From Blasia pusilla (lineage: Eukaryota; Marchantiophyta; Marchantiopsida; Blasiales), in contig CM114271.1 of the NCBI GenBank assembly GCA_050084515.1, positions 33,790,001 through 33,854,000 of the forward strand: 64,000 bases of DNA. The letters run 5' to 3'. Positions 11,517 through 23,600 of the stretch are shown piece by piece (position 1 is the stretch's first letter; each line of letters opens with the position of its first letter). The translations under genes were made by a program, and so were the position numbers. The notes below the pieces were generated by a model that saw nothing but the letters and a program-made list of their open reading frames with translations, did no database searches and was not told where the DNA came from.

Positions 11517-14342
11517 ATGGCAACGGCAGCGGCCGTTCTGGCAGTGATTCGTTCCGCAAGGCCCGCGTTCCGATCGGCTCATGATCGTGTTGCGTTCGCC
11601 GTGCATTCGGCTTTCTTAGCAGCGGGTTATTCTCTTTCGGCCGTGGGATCAGCTGCGGGCGATCCTTCTTCTTCCGCGGGATCTGGTACGAGTCTCTTCC
11701 CCTAATTGTGCAGGGCTTTCCGATGGCATGGCAGTGTCGATCGGCAGGAGGACTCGATTTTCGTGATGTGGATGTTAGGTAGCACTAGGGACTAACTCTG
11801 ACGTTGATCTTCTGTCGGTGCGGAGCAGTGGAGACGGAAGTCGGAATCGAGGGCTGGAATGAGCTCGATGGTTATTATGCTTTTCAGTACTCCGATGGCA
11901 ATCAATCGGGTCTGTGTAAGAGTGTCATTTTGAAGTGTACTGCCATGGGGGATCTACTGATGGTGGATGCTACTCCTTTACCTGAAGGCGACGCGCCTTA
12001 CAACCTGGAGATAAAGTACTCTTCAGATACCTTGCCTTCCAATTATCCATCACAGCCCTGTAAATTTATATTTTGCGACCATCCATGTGAGTGGATGGTG
12101 GAGATCTTGGATGTTCCTCCTTATCATAGCTCAGTCTTCGAACTCATGGAAGACATAGATCGTACATGTGGCTGATCGTCTGCGGGAATGGGATTCGGGT
12201 GAATTGTGGCAGGGTCGCTGACTACGCTGTCGACAGCATGACCAGCAACTATGGACAACAATTCTCTGGTTTGGACGGTTTGGTGGAACGTATCAATTCT
12301 TCGATAATTTCAAGGCTTTCACCAGCGGGCCCCGAAACTACAAGCTCTGACACTTCGAAGGCCCCGTCAGCGTACGCTTCCTATCTCATGTGTGATGTAC
12401 ATAGTTCTTAAAGTAATGAGATGCTCTTTCCTCAATCTCCTGGAGAGACCGATTCGTAGATGAGAAAAATGCTTCATTGTGTCTGCCTAACGCCCAAATT
12501 TTAGGTTTAGAAAGTGCGGAAGGATTCTATACAGGCCAGTTCTTTAATGTTCTCCTTTTGGTGCATTCGGCTCATATGGTGTGTTTCGTTCTTTGTCAAT
12601 TCTCTAAGCAGACAGGGTGAACGTGAAAGAGAAGCCAGACAACCTTTAAGAAGTAGCTTGTTGGAGGATCCACCTCGCGGTAGCGGGTTAGTCACCATTT
12701 ATTTATTTTGCCTACATAATTGCAATGCTTCCACTGGTTGTTTCGAGGACACACCAGTGGAAGCATCAAAATTACATTTGGACTCTAGATGTTATTACTG
12801 TATGCCTTTGCTAGTTGCCTGCTGCTCCTTAGCCGCATCTCTTGGCGACCTTGTAACAGCCGTCAGATGACAATTACCATGAGAGAGAATACCCATCCTT
12901 TTGAATTCCCCTTTCTTGTTACATCCAGGTTTGTGTATCCTGAGATTCCTGGGTATGGTGGAAGTGATCTCTTGCCTGGTGGTGGAGCTGGGATTTTTGC
13001 ACCAAGGTTCCTACTTCTCTTTGTTTCCAACTCTCGATGTTTTCTGTATTGTAAAAATTAAATTTCGTGAATCAGACGTCCTTTGGAAAAATGACTTAGG
13101 GCAAAGTGCATTACCTCTAAAATTGGGTAGAAATTCGTAGCGATTGCCAGATTTCTCTCAGTAATGCCATGAGCTGTCTGTTTTACCTGATGAAGCCTTT
13201 TGTCAGGAAAGTTGATATTTAAGCCTTTTGGTGGTTGTTGGTGAGCAGAAGAGATATTGGCGTTGGAGGAGGATCAATGCTTGTTGGTGGGTTCCATTAA
13301 ACTGTTTGAGTGTTACTCTGTTTCATGAGTTCTATCCACCTTTGGTCTGGCTCAACCTTGAACATAAAATATGATCTCTGTTGCTAGCACTTCAAATCCA
13401 TCAGTGTGAATGCTGTAGGCAAGGGACATGACATTTGGTGTAGTCTTCTTATGAGTAAGTGATTTATACTTACAGGGTGGGCTTCTCTACGTATGGACGG
13501 TTGTGTGGTGATTTTCCATCTTTAGGCTTGTGACGTAAATGTTTCTGCTGTCAGTTGCAGACACAAGCCTATGTCTGAACATGCTCACATTGGTTTGATT
13601 CTTTGTGAACAGGGCCTGGTGATCCAAGATGGGGCCGTATGGGAGGAGCCGGGCCACAACCTGGCCTCATTGGAGGTCCCACTCCACCGTAAGACACATT
13701 ATCTCAATGCCACCATATTATACTCAGGGAGCAAACTAGATCCACTGTAAAACTGAGTACAGCAAGTGGCACTTGCTTTGTGAGGAAGATAATTTTCTGG
13801 TATTTTAGACTGCTTGCAGTTCCTCGGTAAATTAGTTCACACTTGCTTCTGGTTTTAGTTTCTCTCATGGAGTCCACTAAATTTGTGCGCCTGCAGAGGG
13901 GTGCCTCCTGGAGCAAGGTTTGATCCATTTGGTCCTCCTGGTGTACCAGGCTTTGAGCCTGGCCGTTTTACGAGGTGAGCATATTATACCAGGTTACTTT
14001 GAAACTGTGACTAAAATTAAGACGTTCATCTGTAGTTGCATTGTGCTACCTTGAGAATTTCACTCGACTATGTGCAGTTGATGGCCACTGTACGATGTTT
14101 CGTGTGTGGATTGTTGCTTTGATAGTAGTTATGCGTCAATGATGTGGAAGACGGGTTTTGTACATGTCGAAAAAATTAGATTCAAGACTCTGCCGGCCAG
14201 TAGGTGAATGTAGGTTTGGGATCTGATGCCATGAGACATATCTTAAGTTTGTAACGGTTAAGCTGTACTTGTATGTGCCAGAGACCCTCGACGACCACCA
14301 GGAGGATCTCATCCTGATCTGGAGCACTTCAATCCTTTCTAG
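11517..14342 (+). CDS. PI31-type proteasome regulator, nine exons
   Basis: Plant PI31 (PTRE1-like) proteins bind and modulate the proteasome; this role is family knowledge. Exons placed by reading frame and splice signals: 11517-11685, 11829-12015, 12213 to about 12371, about 12609-12686, 12929-13006, 13249 (or 13252)-13286, 13613-13688, 13897-13974 and 14282-14342. Only the exon 3/4 junction is uncertain. The N-terminal PI31 domain shows AVIRSARPAF, DRVAFAVHSAFLAAGY and GIEGWNELDGYYAF. The Gly/Pro-rich tail has IPGYGGSDLLPG, GSMLVG, GARFDPFGPPGVPGFEPGRF and ends GGSHPDLEHFNPF. The length of about 304 residues fits the family. The start at 11517 opens the MATAAAVLAVIRSARP block. It appears intact, with no neighbour in an obvious functional relationship. 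Confidence 0.92.
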
Positions 14343-16577
14343 CTGGCTGGCTACGGATGACATGCTATTGTCTAGTAGGAACAGTTGGTGACGCAGGGTT
14401 ACTTCTTGTAAGATACTAACACCAGAAAGATAGAGCAGATAGATAGGATCCAGTAGGCAAATGGACCATATTATTTCTGCATGCACAGAGGATGTAGTGT
14501 ATAGTCGTGAGTAGAGTTGTGAAGAGTACAGAAATGTTAACTGTCGACCTAGACGTGTAATTGAAAACTAAGAATGTACAGTCTTCAAAGAGCTGTTTCA
14601 CAATTTGTGAGTGTCCACTGTATCACCGGCCATTCAACGGCTGCATCAGAGAATGGCCTTGAACTCCAAGCCTTGCGTACATGATTGCTCAGAAGGTTTG
14701 GCGATATGCCAATGGGACAGAGATAGTTTCTGGCCATTTAACAATTGCATCAGAGAATTGGACTATATTAATGAGAACCAGTGGCCGGCCCGGCTGTAGT
14801 GAATCTACTCAAGTGATACTTAAGCACATGGCATGATGCGCCCATCCTTGTAGCGAGACCTTTAATCCTTTTGGCTTATGGGAGTATTTTTGTATTATAC
14901 TTGCTCAAAAATATCGGTTTAGTTATTTTTTGGGCTAGTTCACTTTTTGAACTCAAGCACAGTGTGGGTTGTGCTCGGTCGGGAAGTTGTGTCCTATGCG
15001 AATAGGACATAAAGATGGATTCTGCAATTCTTTCAGAGATCCAAAACCTTTTCTTGTTGGTGGTGTTTTGATTTGAGATTTTCGCTTGTAGGCTGAAGTT
15101 TTTGCTTCCAGAATCTGGTCTGCCAAAATTGTGATGGGGATAGCACATTAGTAGTCGAGTGGAAAAGCGTTGTGATGTGACTCTCTTATGGTATCTGTGT
15201 TTTTTGTAACTCCAAACTCCTCTATCAAGATTTTGATGGTGGCACAACACTTGGATGTAAGGAAAAGCTTGTACTGGTGGTTCTGTTGTGCTACCCCTGT
15301 TTCGTGCAATTACATTTGAAGAAATGTGTTGAAAAGTAAAGAATGGCTGTTGGAAGTTCATAAGATTTATCGTGCAGACCCCAAATTTGGCATGTCAAGA
15401 GTGAGCGTCCATGAAAAACATCTGCAGAGCAAGAGGGTTTTCCTGAAATTTTTTTGGTCAATATACTTGAAGCTAACGCACTCCACCTTGACAGAGATGC
15501 GAGGTGTTGGGCGTCTCATATTTAAGCTCTGGTGGAACAAGTCTAGTCATTTAGTTTTCTCGTTGAGGTTCACACGGTGCGAGTGAATTGTGAAGTCTCA
15601 CTCAAGTCTAGTCAGTAAGTTTTCTTGTTGAGGTTGTGAACGGTCCGGGAGCTGTGACATGAATTGTGAAGTCTAGTGAGAAGGAAAGAGAGTCTAGGAA
15701 CAATTCCTTTCAAGTGTAGCAAGGAATTGTTCATGTTATCAGTAATTTGTATCTTCTCTTATCACGAGGAAGAGAGTTTATTTGAAATTGAAACTTAGTT
15801 GAGTGATTGGAAATAAGACTAAGAAAACCTGTGGTGTATGAGGAATGGTTTAAATTATTCGTCATTATTTTGAATGCAGAATGGACCGCAAAGTGTAAAA
15901 ATTATATTCTTATTGGCTTAAAATCATATATTCGAAAATGAAAGAGAATTCTCTTATGGATATATATTATTATTGATCTGCAAACACTTTTTATTGGTAT
16001 ATGACATTTGAGCAATAGAAAAAAATATAATTTATATACAATATAATTATTTCTTTCACCATGCTAGCCATCAAATAATTTTTTATCAACTCATCAAATA
16101 ATTATATATTTTCCGGTGTACATGGCATGGCACATTAGTAGTGTTTTCATGTTACAAACAGCGAATATATTCGTAACAAGTATATCATAAAAATATTATG
16201 AATGTGTCTTGAACTTCCGAACCATGAGCTCCATGTATAACGTGAGATCTGAAATTGTACACTCGAAAATAATAAGCGGGGGTCCCGAGATGGAGGACCT
16301 CAATTCAAACGTTGTCCTTATTTCCACTTGGATGGATGGACGGACATCCATCCCTATGGCCTAGCGTCCCTATGTTTGTAACAAAGATCCATCTCAGTTG
16401 GATAGGTGTCATCCCTCTTCTCTATGGAGAGAGGGTCTTGAATTCCTACGATTATCAGTCTTTTTCAAAATCAATTCACCTCAAATTTTATCATGCAATA
16501 TTTTAAACATATTGAATCTTCGTTATAATTTGTTTTTAAAATACGTATAGATATTAAAAATCATGCAATATAATTAT
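14343..16577. other. 3' flank and intergenic, no recognisable gene
   Basis: This holds the PI31 3' flank, then increasingly AT-rich sequence. A TCTAGTCA-GT(A/T)AGTTTTC(T/C)(C/T)GTTGAGGTT motif occurs twice (about 15541 and 15605). The longest ORF (14876-15361, - strand) has no recognised motif and is probably chance. Confidence 0.5.
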
Positions 16578-17029
16578 TTAATAAGTGCTATTATATAGAG
16601 TTTGAATGTTTCTCACAAAAGAAGTTTTGCCATGCACGGGAAATTGCGAGTTGAAGTTTAGGCTGTAGACAGTCACAGAATGCGCGTACGACGCCCCACT
16701 CGCATGTAATCGCGAACGTCGTGAGCTGTCGCGGACGGAGAGGAGAGCGTCCATTTGAACGCCACTCTTTGGTTCATGCGACCGACTGTCGATACTGTAT
16801 GCACAGTGGAATGGCACTCGGCGGACGGACACTCTGATCATGAAACACCCAGCGCTTTCGGAGACGGACGAAGAATGGGCGGTCGCCTCCGGAGCTTTCT
16901 TCAGCGCATCCCCTTCCACGGCTGCTGCCGCAGCACCATTCCTGCGCACTCGCTTCAGATTCACAGGCTTGGAATCCCGCCCGCGGTAGATCGGAGAGAC
17001 AGAGGCCCGTGCAAGAGCTTCGCTCGTGT

Positions 17030-17720
17030 ACTGGCAAGTCCGCGTTCTGCTGTCTCGGCGCTCGAGCACCATGAAGATATGGCGACGTGAGAGCAATGGA
17101 GGAGTGAATGCGGCTGGAGGCGGTTGCGTTTGGAATGGAGAAGAGCGAAGCAGAGCGGCATGTAGATATTGCGACGTGAGAAGAATGGAGGAGTGAATGC
17201 GGACGGACGTCGGCGCGGATGTGTATGGAGAGACCGAAAATGGAGAAGAGCGAAGCAGAGCAGCATGAAGACATGGCGACGCGAGAGGAATGGAGGAGTG
17301 AATGCGGACAGACGTTGGCAGATGAGTGAGGGAACACAGAAAATTGAGAAGAGCAGCAGTCTGAGCTGAGCAGTACGTAGACATGGCGACGTGAGAATAA
17401 TGGAGGAGTGACTGTGGACATTGGCAGTTGCGCTTGGAAATACCGATAACGGAGACAAGCGAAGCAGATCAGCATGTAGATACGCCGACGTGAGAGGAAT
17501 GGAGGAGTGAATGCGGACGTTGGCAGATGAGTGAGGAAAGATCGAAAATTGAGAAGAGCAGCATGTAGATATGGCGACGTGAGAAGAATGGAGGAGTAGT
17601 GACTGCGGACGTTGACAGCTGCGTGAGGAAAGATCGAAAATGGAGAACAGCAGCGTGTAAATATGGCAGTGTGAGAAGAATGGAGGACTGGAGAATGCGT
17701 AAATTATCGCGGGGAAAGGC
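17030..17720. repeat. degenerate minisatellite, about 7 units of 88-110 bp
   Basis: The core AATGGAGGAGTGA or a variant occurs at 17095, 17184, 17289, 17399, 17498, 17586 and 17679. Each core is preceded by a GCGACGTGAG-like segment and most are followed by a GAGAAGAGC segment. Spacings are 89, 105, 110, 99, 88 and 93. Because the period is not a multiple of three, long minus-strand ORFs appear in all three frames (16578-17384, 16774-17475, 16961-17755). I regard these as by-products of composition. Confidence 0.85.
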
Positions 17721-18058
17721 AGACAATGGAGCTGAGCAGTCGGTGATCGGTGCACCTGAATGACCGATGGCGGTTTCTAGAATGTAATCGACTTCTACCG
17801 ACGCAAGCTACCGTGCTTGGACTCATAGCCCGGAGCTGAGTGGTTTTCAATCGTTTCATTCATCAAGCTCGCTATGATATGTAGATCATGTGGACTTCAA
17901 TTTCGGAAGGTCTCCAATTGGTGAAGAGGCGAGTTCTTTGCGATCGAGTTGGAGGAAGTCTCATACCGGTGGCGGGATCTGGTGATTGAGGCCGCGAATT
18001 GTGTATGTGCATGCACAGATAGAGCTTAACCAAGGCATTCGAGGGCCGCAAGAAGATC

Positions 18059-18502
18059 ATGACAAAGGTGAATTCGAGGGTGGCGTTTTGGGTGGAATCG
18101 GCCATGTACTTCGCTCTGGCGGCGATGCTGCTGGTACCTTTCGTGTGCTGCTTGATCCGCTTCTTCCGCAGGCGAATACAGATGAGGCGAACGCACCTGC
18201 GTCTCGCTAATCTTTCATGGCCAACATCAAGTGATCCCGTAGCACTCGTCTTACCAAGATGTCAGCGTCGGGCGTCTCAGTCTGAGAATGAAACGCAGTC
18301 AGCAGCAGCAGCAGCTGCTGTCTCGAGTGCTTTAGATCGGAGCCTACCTCCACTCCCCCTGGCCAGCACCTGCACGCAGTCACAAGAACCGGCGGCTACA
18401 TTGGCTCTTGGTCACACAGTGAGGGATCGATCTCTACCTCTGCCTACTCGCGTCGAAAGCGTTCAGGATGATTTGCAGTTCGTAGAGCTCGGAAACGCCT
18501 GA
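18059..18502 (+). CDS. hypothetical single-pass membrane protein ORF
   Basis: A 147-codon ORF opens with MTKVNSRVAFWVESAMYF. Residues about 8-33 form one hydrophobic segment ending CCLIRFFRRR, so a single membrane span followed by a basic stop-transfer stretch is likely. The rest is Ser/Pro/Ala-rich and looks disordered, with an Ala run encoded by a CAG/GCA repeat. No family is recognised. It could be a real small gene, a first exon, or chance in GC-richer sequence. Nothing nearby suggests a function. Confidence 0.35.
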   Translation: MTKVNSRVAFWVESAMYFALAAMLLVPFVCCLIRFFRRRIQMRRTHLRLANLSWPTSSDPVALVLPRCQRRASQSENETQSAAAAAAVSSALDRSLPPLPLASTCTQSQEPAATLALGHTVRDRSLPLPTRVESVQDDLQFVELGNA

Positions 18503-20698
18503 CTTCTCCAGGTTCTGCGGCAGGCTCAGCTTGAATCATTCACGTTCGTGCATCTAAATGATTCTGCGCCATAACTTGCAGCTGATCTAAGCGCTTCCGC
18601 AGCGCCTTTTTCCTCCTGTCGAAAATATCCCACAGATTCACGCCCCGCAGCACGTCTGCAACCAAATCCTGAAAACTACAGGTGGCCATGAATTTATCGA
18701 TCGCGAGTCCTGCTCACCCAGGCCACATCGCCTCATGACTTCATCGTCACTCTCGCAGCGAAAATTTCCCTCAAGTTCATCATTTGTTGTCTCTATGGCG
18801 CAAATCTACGCATGTAAATAGTGAGCCGCAAGTTCCACCTGAAGTAGGCATCTCCACAGCAACTCTTTCTCCTGACGATTTGCAGAAGTGGATTCTGCAG
18901 CAATTCGTGATTACAATTGTAACCGCATCATCCACTCTCACGCTGACCTACGATTGCACTGCGTGCTGCTGTATACCATTGATCAAATTGACGAGAAATT
19001 AGAAACTGTTGCTCGCTGTGATCAACTTAATTGAACTTGTAGACAGGTGCGTAATAATAGATTACACCAGCACACATTTTGCGGAAGCACATGCTCCAGA
19101 TTGCAATGAATGGCGAGTCCCGTTTTCTGTCAATCCGCATTCAAATTATGCAGTTACATAATTTGAACATGTCGCAGAGAGCGCGCATTCTCTCAAAGAA
19201 ACCCACGCAGTTGAGGAAAGCGCTCGCCGTAAGCGCACAGTACTCGAACTCTCCTCTCCAACAGCGCGTGCCCGCGTCGCCACACCTCTAGAAAAAGATC
19301 CGCCCAAAGCTCTCCCATCGACGACGAAGTAGTTAGTTAATAAAAATTAATCTCTTCCCCTCGGGCCCTCACGTGTTATATATTAATTTTTAAGACATTT
19401 TTTATTTTCGCACCGGCAGCTTACTAATATGTAAAAGAGAAAATAAATTTTAAGAAAAAAAATAAAAAAATTCATGTATGTATCACCCGCGCGACTGACT
19501 TATATGCTTAAAATATCATCAACATTTATAATACCATGAAGTCTTTTCATTCACATGAATTTATTCTTCTTAAGAGATTTTTTTTAACAACGATAAGGAG
19601 AAGATTTGAAATTTCAATGAATAAAAATGCGGTTTGTTTTCTAATTTTTTTATATTGAAATATTCCTATTCTCCTTTCAATTCTACCATGTTACCCTCCT
19701 TCAATCAACTTTCCTATTTTGAAAATATTTTATATCGAAACATGGGAACGTGGGAACGGTTTTTCAAGTTTAGATATAATCATGAGGAAGAGTTTATCAA
19801 AATTTTGGGAAAAAATATAAACGTTGGATCAAAGACAGTTTATTTTGACACCTCTATGCAGAAGTGCCAACACTAAGGACCTATTACGCCCCCTACCTTC
19901 ACAAGCATTCCCTCTACCGAAGGCCAAAATCGAAGTTGAAGTGTGCAAAATGCCATGGTGATCTCGAACACTCATAAACTTTACATCATCTGAATGTGTT
20001 TTTTTACATTTGATTGGTTCGAAGCCCTCAAAGCTTGTAGACTAGATCAAGATCTACCCATTGCTAGGTGTGGGTTGGAGCTCCATGAAACATGTGCATT
20101 GACAAAAATAACATACATTTTGTTTCGTAGCCCTACAAAGATTTACCCACCCACAGGAAACTCGTCATCGATCGAACCGCGTTCTCAGCACTCCTTAAGA
20201 TGGAGAGACACCCACCACTTCATCGAAGTTCTACACTCGTGACAAGTCCACTCTAAAGGAGATCCAAAGAATGCCATTGTGAAAACGTTCATCTAGCTTA
20301 GTATTAGTGCTACATAATCAAGCCCACTTTTACTAAATTTTCAGGTTATTGTTCGAAATTAGTTGGGTTCTAAGTCACAAAAGTAACCCACTTTTGGAAC
20401 CCACTCACGTTTTAGCAAAGATTGCCAGCATGTGCAAATCGGCCTTTTTTTGGTCATGAATTCCTTCCCCTCAAAGCATGGCAAGGGCTATGGCAAGGCA
20501 TGGTTCGAATGCTGTGGTGTGGAAATTAAGGTGAATGGTCGAAGAATGGAAGTTCTAAGTTGCAGCTGTTGGAAGAATCTGGTGAGACAGAGTGGTGCGT
20601 CCATGCCATGAATGGCGAGGTGAGGAGCTTAAAATTGTGTCGAATCTGGTCCTATCGGTTAAATCAATCATAGTTGTAGTAGAGGTAGTAGAAGTAGT
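18503..20698. other. intergenic, no recognisable gene
   Basis: Mixed then AT-rich sequence with short ORFs that have no motif. It lies downstream of the ABCG stop codon, so its right end holds the 3' UTR of that minus-strand gene. I see no further structure. Confidence 0.5.
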
Positions 20699-23600
20699 TT
20701 AGCGATTTTGGAAGTTGATATATTTGATGGCAAGCATGAAGACTATAGCGAAAAGAACTGGGAATATCGCCAACATCACTCCCACAACGGGCAGGAAGCT
20801 GTGATTGAAACCGAAGTTGTCTCTGAGGAATTCCTCCACGGTTTGAAAGGTGCCATCTGAGAGCTTCACATTGCTATGCACATCTCCAAATTGTGAGGTG
20901 ATGAGACCATAGATGGTCCAAGCCACTGGACTCAGCCAGTAGTACCATATCCACCAGCCTGGAATTCTCTGGAAAATCGAGACCACAGCCATTCAAATCG
21001 TCAGAATGATGCAAGCAGTGGCAGCGAATTCCAAGAAGTCTCATGTGTAGAGTCAGGAGAATGAATTACATGTCTCATTCTATGTGCTGTTCCTCAAGAC
21101 CAGACCTTCTGGGCTCTCATATCCCCAAGTCATGTAACTCCACTCTGTGATCGTCAGAACGATTCTCAACTTTCACAACTATGGCACCGACTTGCAAGCA
21201 GTCTCATTTCTAAATTCAGCAGAACAAAGTCCAGCTCGTCTCATAGATATGCGTCCCAACCTCTTCTGGACTTTCATGTCCACTTAGTTATGTGACTCCA
21301 CGCTCAAATCGTTAGAACGATTCTCAACTTTCACAACTAAGGCACCGACTTGCAAGCAGTCTCACGTCCCCATTTTTTCATGCAGTCTCGGCATTTTACA
21401 ATGCTAACTTCGAATGCTCTTGCTTCCTTTCATTTAAGCAGGCAGCACCGAACTGAGGACATGAATGCACCATGAAAAGTGGTAGCTTGCTTACCGGCTT
21501 GAAGATCATGAAACCGGAGAAGAGATTCCAGATCATGTAGAAGAAGGCAGACATAACCGCAGCAAGGTGGTGATTTGGTGTGAGGCCGACTGCCATCATC
21601 CCATAGAAGGTGAAGTAGAGGAATGTCGTGAGCATAACGTAGGCATACCACAAGAACTTTGCAGCCGTCCACTCGAGCCCAATCATAGCATAAGTCAGCG
21701 ATGAATAAATCATCGTTTGGAGAAAGCAGTAGGGAAATTCGATCAGAACCTGCCATTCCAACAAACCTACGTTAGACCCAACCTATACCCAAACCATTCA
21801 CTTCAAGTCCAAAGCAAGATCGAACTCCAGTACTTCGCCATGGGTGGTGGACTTGAATCTAGAGAGACTCTTGCTTCACAAACCATCTCTCACTCCGTGT
21901 GTGCAGACCAGATGGAGATGGAGATGAGATGGAGATGCAATCTAAAATCCCTCAGCCATCCAGTTTGAGCTAGAGGTGAGATCTGTGGTACCTGAGCTAT
22001 GGCATATGGAACAGCCGAGTACATTCCAGCAGCTCGTTCTCTGTAGAAGACCGTGCGCTCTGTGGCCACTACGGGCTGCACTGTAGAAGAATTGTTGACA
22101 CCAATAAACAGAACAGCTCCAAGCATTGCACCCATGATGCTAAATATGCTGCCTTGCGAACCACTGCATATGTGTGACAATCGATCAGTCAGAAACTGCT
22201 TGGGAGGGACCCGACTTCGATCATGAGGTGTGCAGCAGTAAAAACTTCACCACATGCGAAAATAGAAGTCGTTTAGACTGTCCAACTGCGGGTCTTGGAA
22301 GAGAAATCGTCACGATTGGGAAGACTTTGATGCGAGAAAGAGGTGAGAGCTCACCGTTTGTGCCCCATCTGCCAGAAGATGGTACCAAAGAGAAACGCTG
22401 CGAATGTGGTGAAAACGAAGCGCACGTTATTGTATTGAGGGCTGCGCCAGTAGGTGATATTCTGCTTCCAAAGGCAAGCCTGGACTTGAGTGAAGAACGG
22501 CTGTGAATATTGTGTGTCGAACCATAGATCCTTCGATTGTGGTGAAGGCTTACTGAGCTCTTGAACCAGAGCCTTGTTCCGCCTGAACATCGAACAGACA
22601 TGTCATTTGCTAATTGAGTCTTGCTGCTTGCAAGTCTATGAGTTGGGCATTCATTTCAAGAGCTCCAGCACTCTCGTAAAATGGAGTGATATGTCCAAGA
22701 AGAATACTCAAACTTTCATGGACTGGAGGTTCAAGAGGCTCACTGGTACAGCTCCGATTTTTCATAAATTTCTGCGAAATCCATCTGCAGCCGTTGCTCA
22801 ACCCCTGGGGAGGAGACATCCAACATCCACGTAGCCGGATTGTAGCCTTCCTTGATCTTGGGCACGCCAGGTATAGACTGCACATGCATACAGAGACAGA
22901 CAGTTTTATCGTCTGTTTCTCCAGTTCCATTGAAACAAACCCTCGACCTATCGACACTGAACTTTGAAGAATCAGATCGAGCAGAACGACGACAAGGCTA
23001 GTCATTCTGGTGCACACAAAGGCTCTTGGAGTTGGAGCTTTTGGCCCAGATAGAGGTCCTCACCTCGAAGTACTCCACCAGCTTGCGAGAGTGTCGCCCC
23101 AAGTGCCCAGCGTAGATGACTTGCCCACCGCGCTTCATGAGCAGCAGCTGTCAAGAGATGGAGATCACGAAGTTCGATCAGTTGGTCTAAGCTCCGGAGG
23201 CTTTTTGGGATGTCAGCAGCAGCAACCGGGAGACATTGAAAGATAGAGATCACAAAGCTCGATCAGTTGGTCTAAGCTTTGGAGGCTTTTTGGGATGTCA
23301 GCAGCAGCAACCGGAAGACATTGAAAGATAGAGATCACAAAGCTCGATCAGTTGGTCTAAGATTTGGAGGCTTTTTGGATGTTAGCAGCAGCAATCGGGA
23401 GAAACTGAAAGATAAAGATCACAAAGTTCGATCAGTCGGTCTAAGCTCTGAAGGCTTCTCTAGATGTAAGCAGCAACAACCGGGAGAAATTGAAATAAGG
23501 AGATCGCAAAGTTAGATCAGTAGGTCTAAGCTCAGGAGATCTTGGATGTCAGCAGCAGCAAGTGGAAAGATTGAGATCACAAAGTTAGCCTCAGCTCTAG

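Noticed and set aside
12016-12065. Continuation of PI31 exon 2 to the GT at 12060
   Set aside because: That donor leaves the wrong phase for exon 3; the donor at 12016 restores the conserved LEIKV-DYA segment.
16578-17755. Long minus-strand ORFs (up to 268 codons)
   Set aside because: They fall on a minisatellite and are open in all three frames at once; no domain or codon signature.
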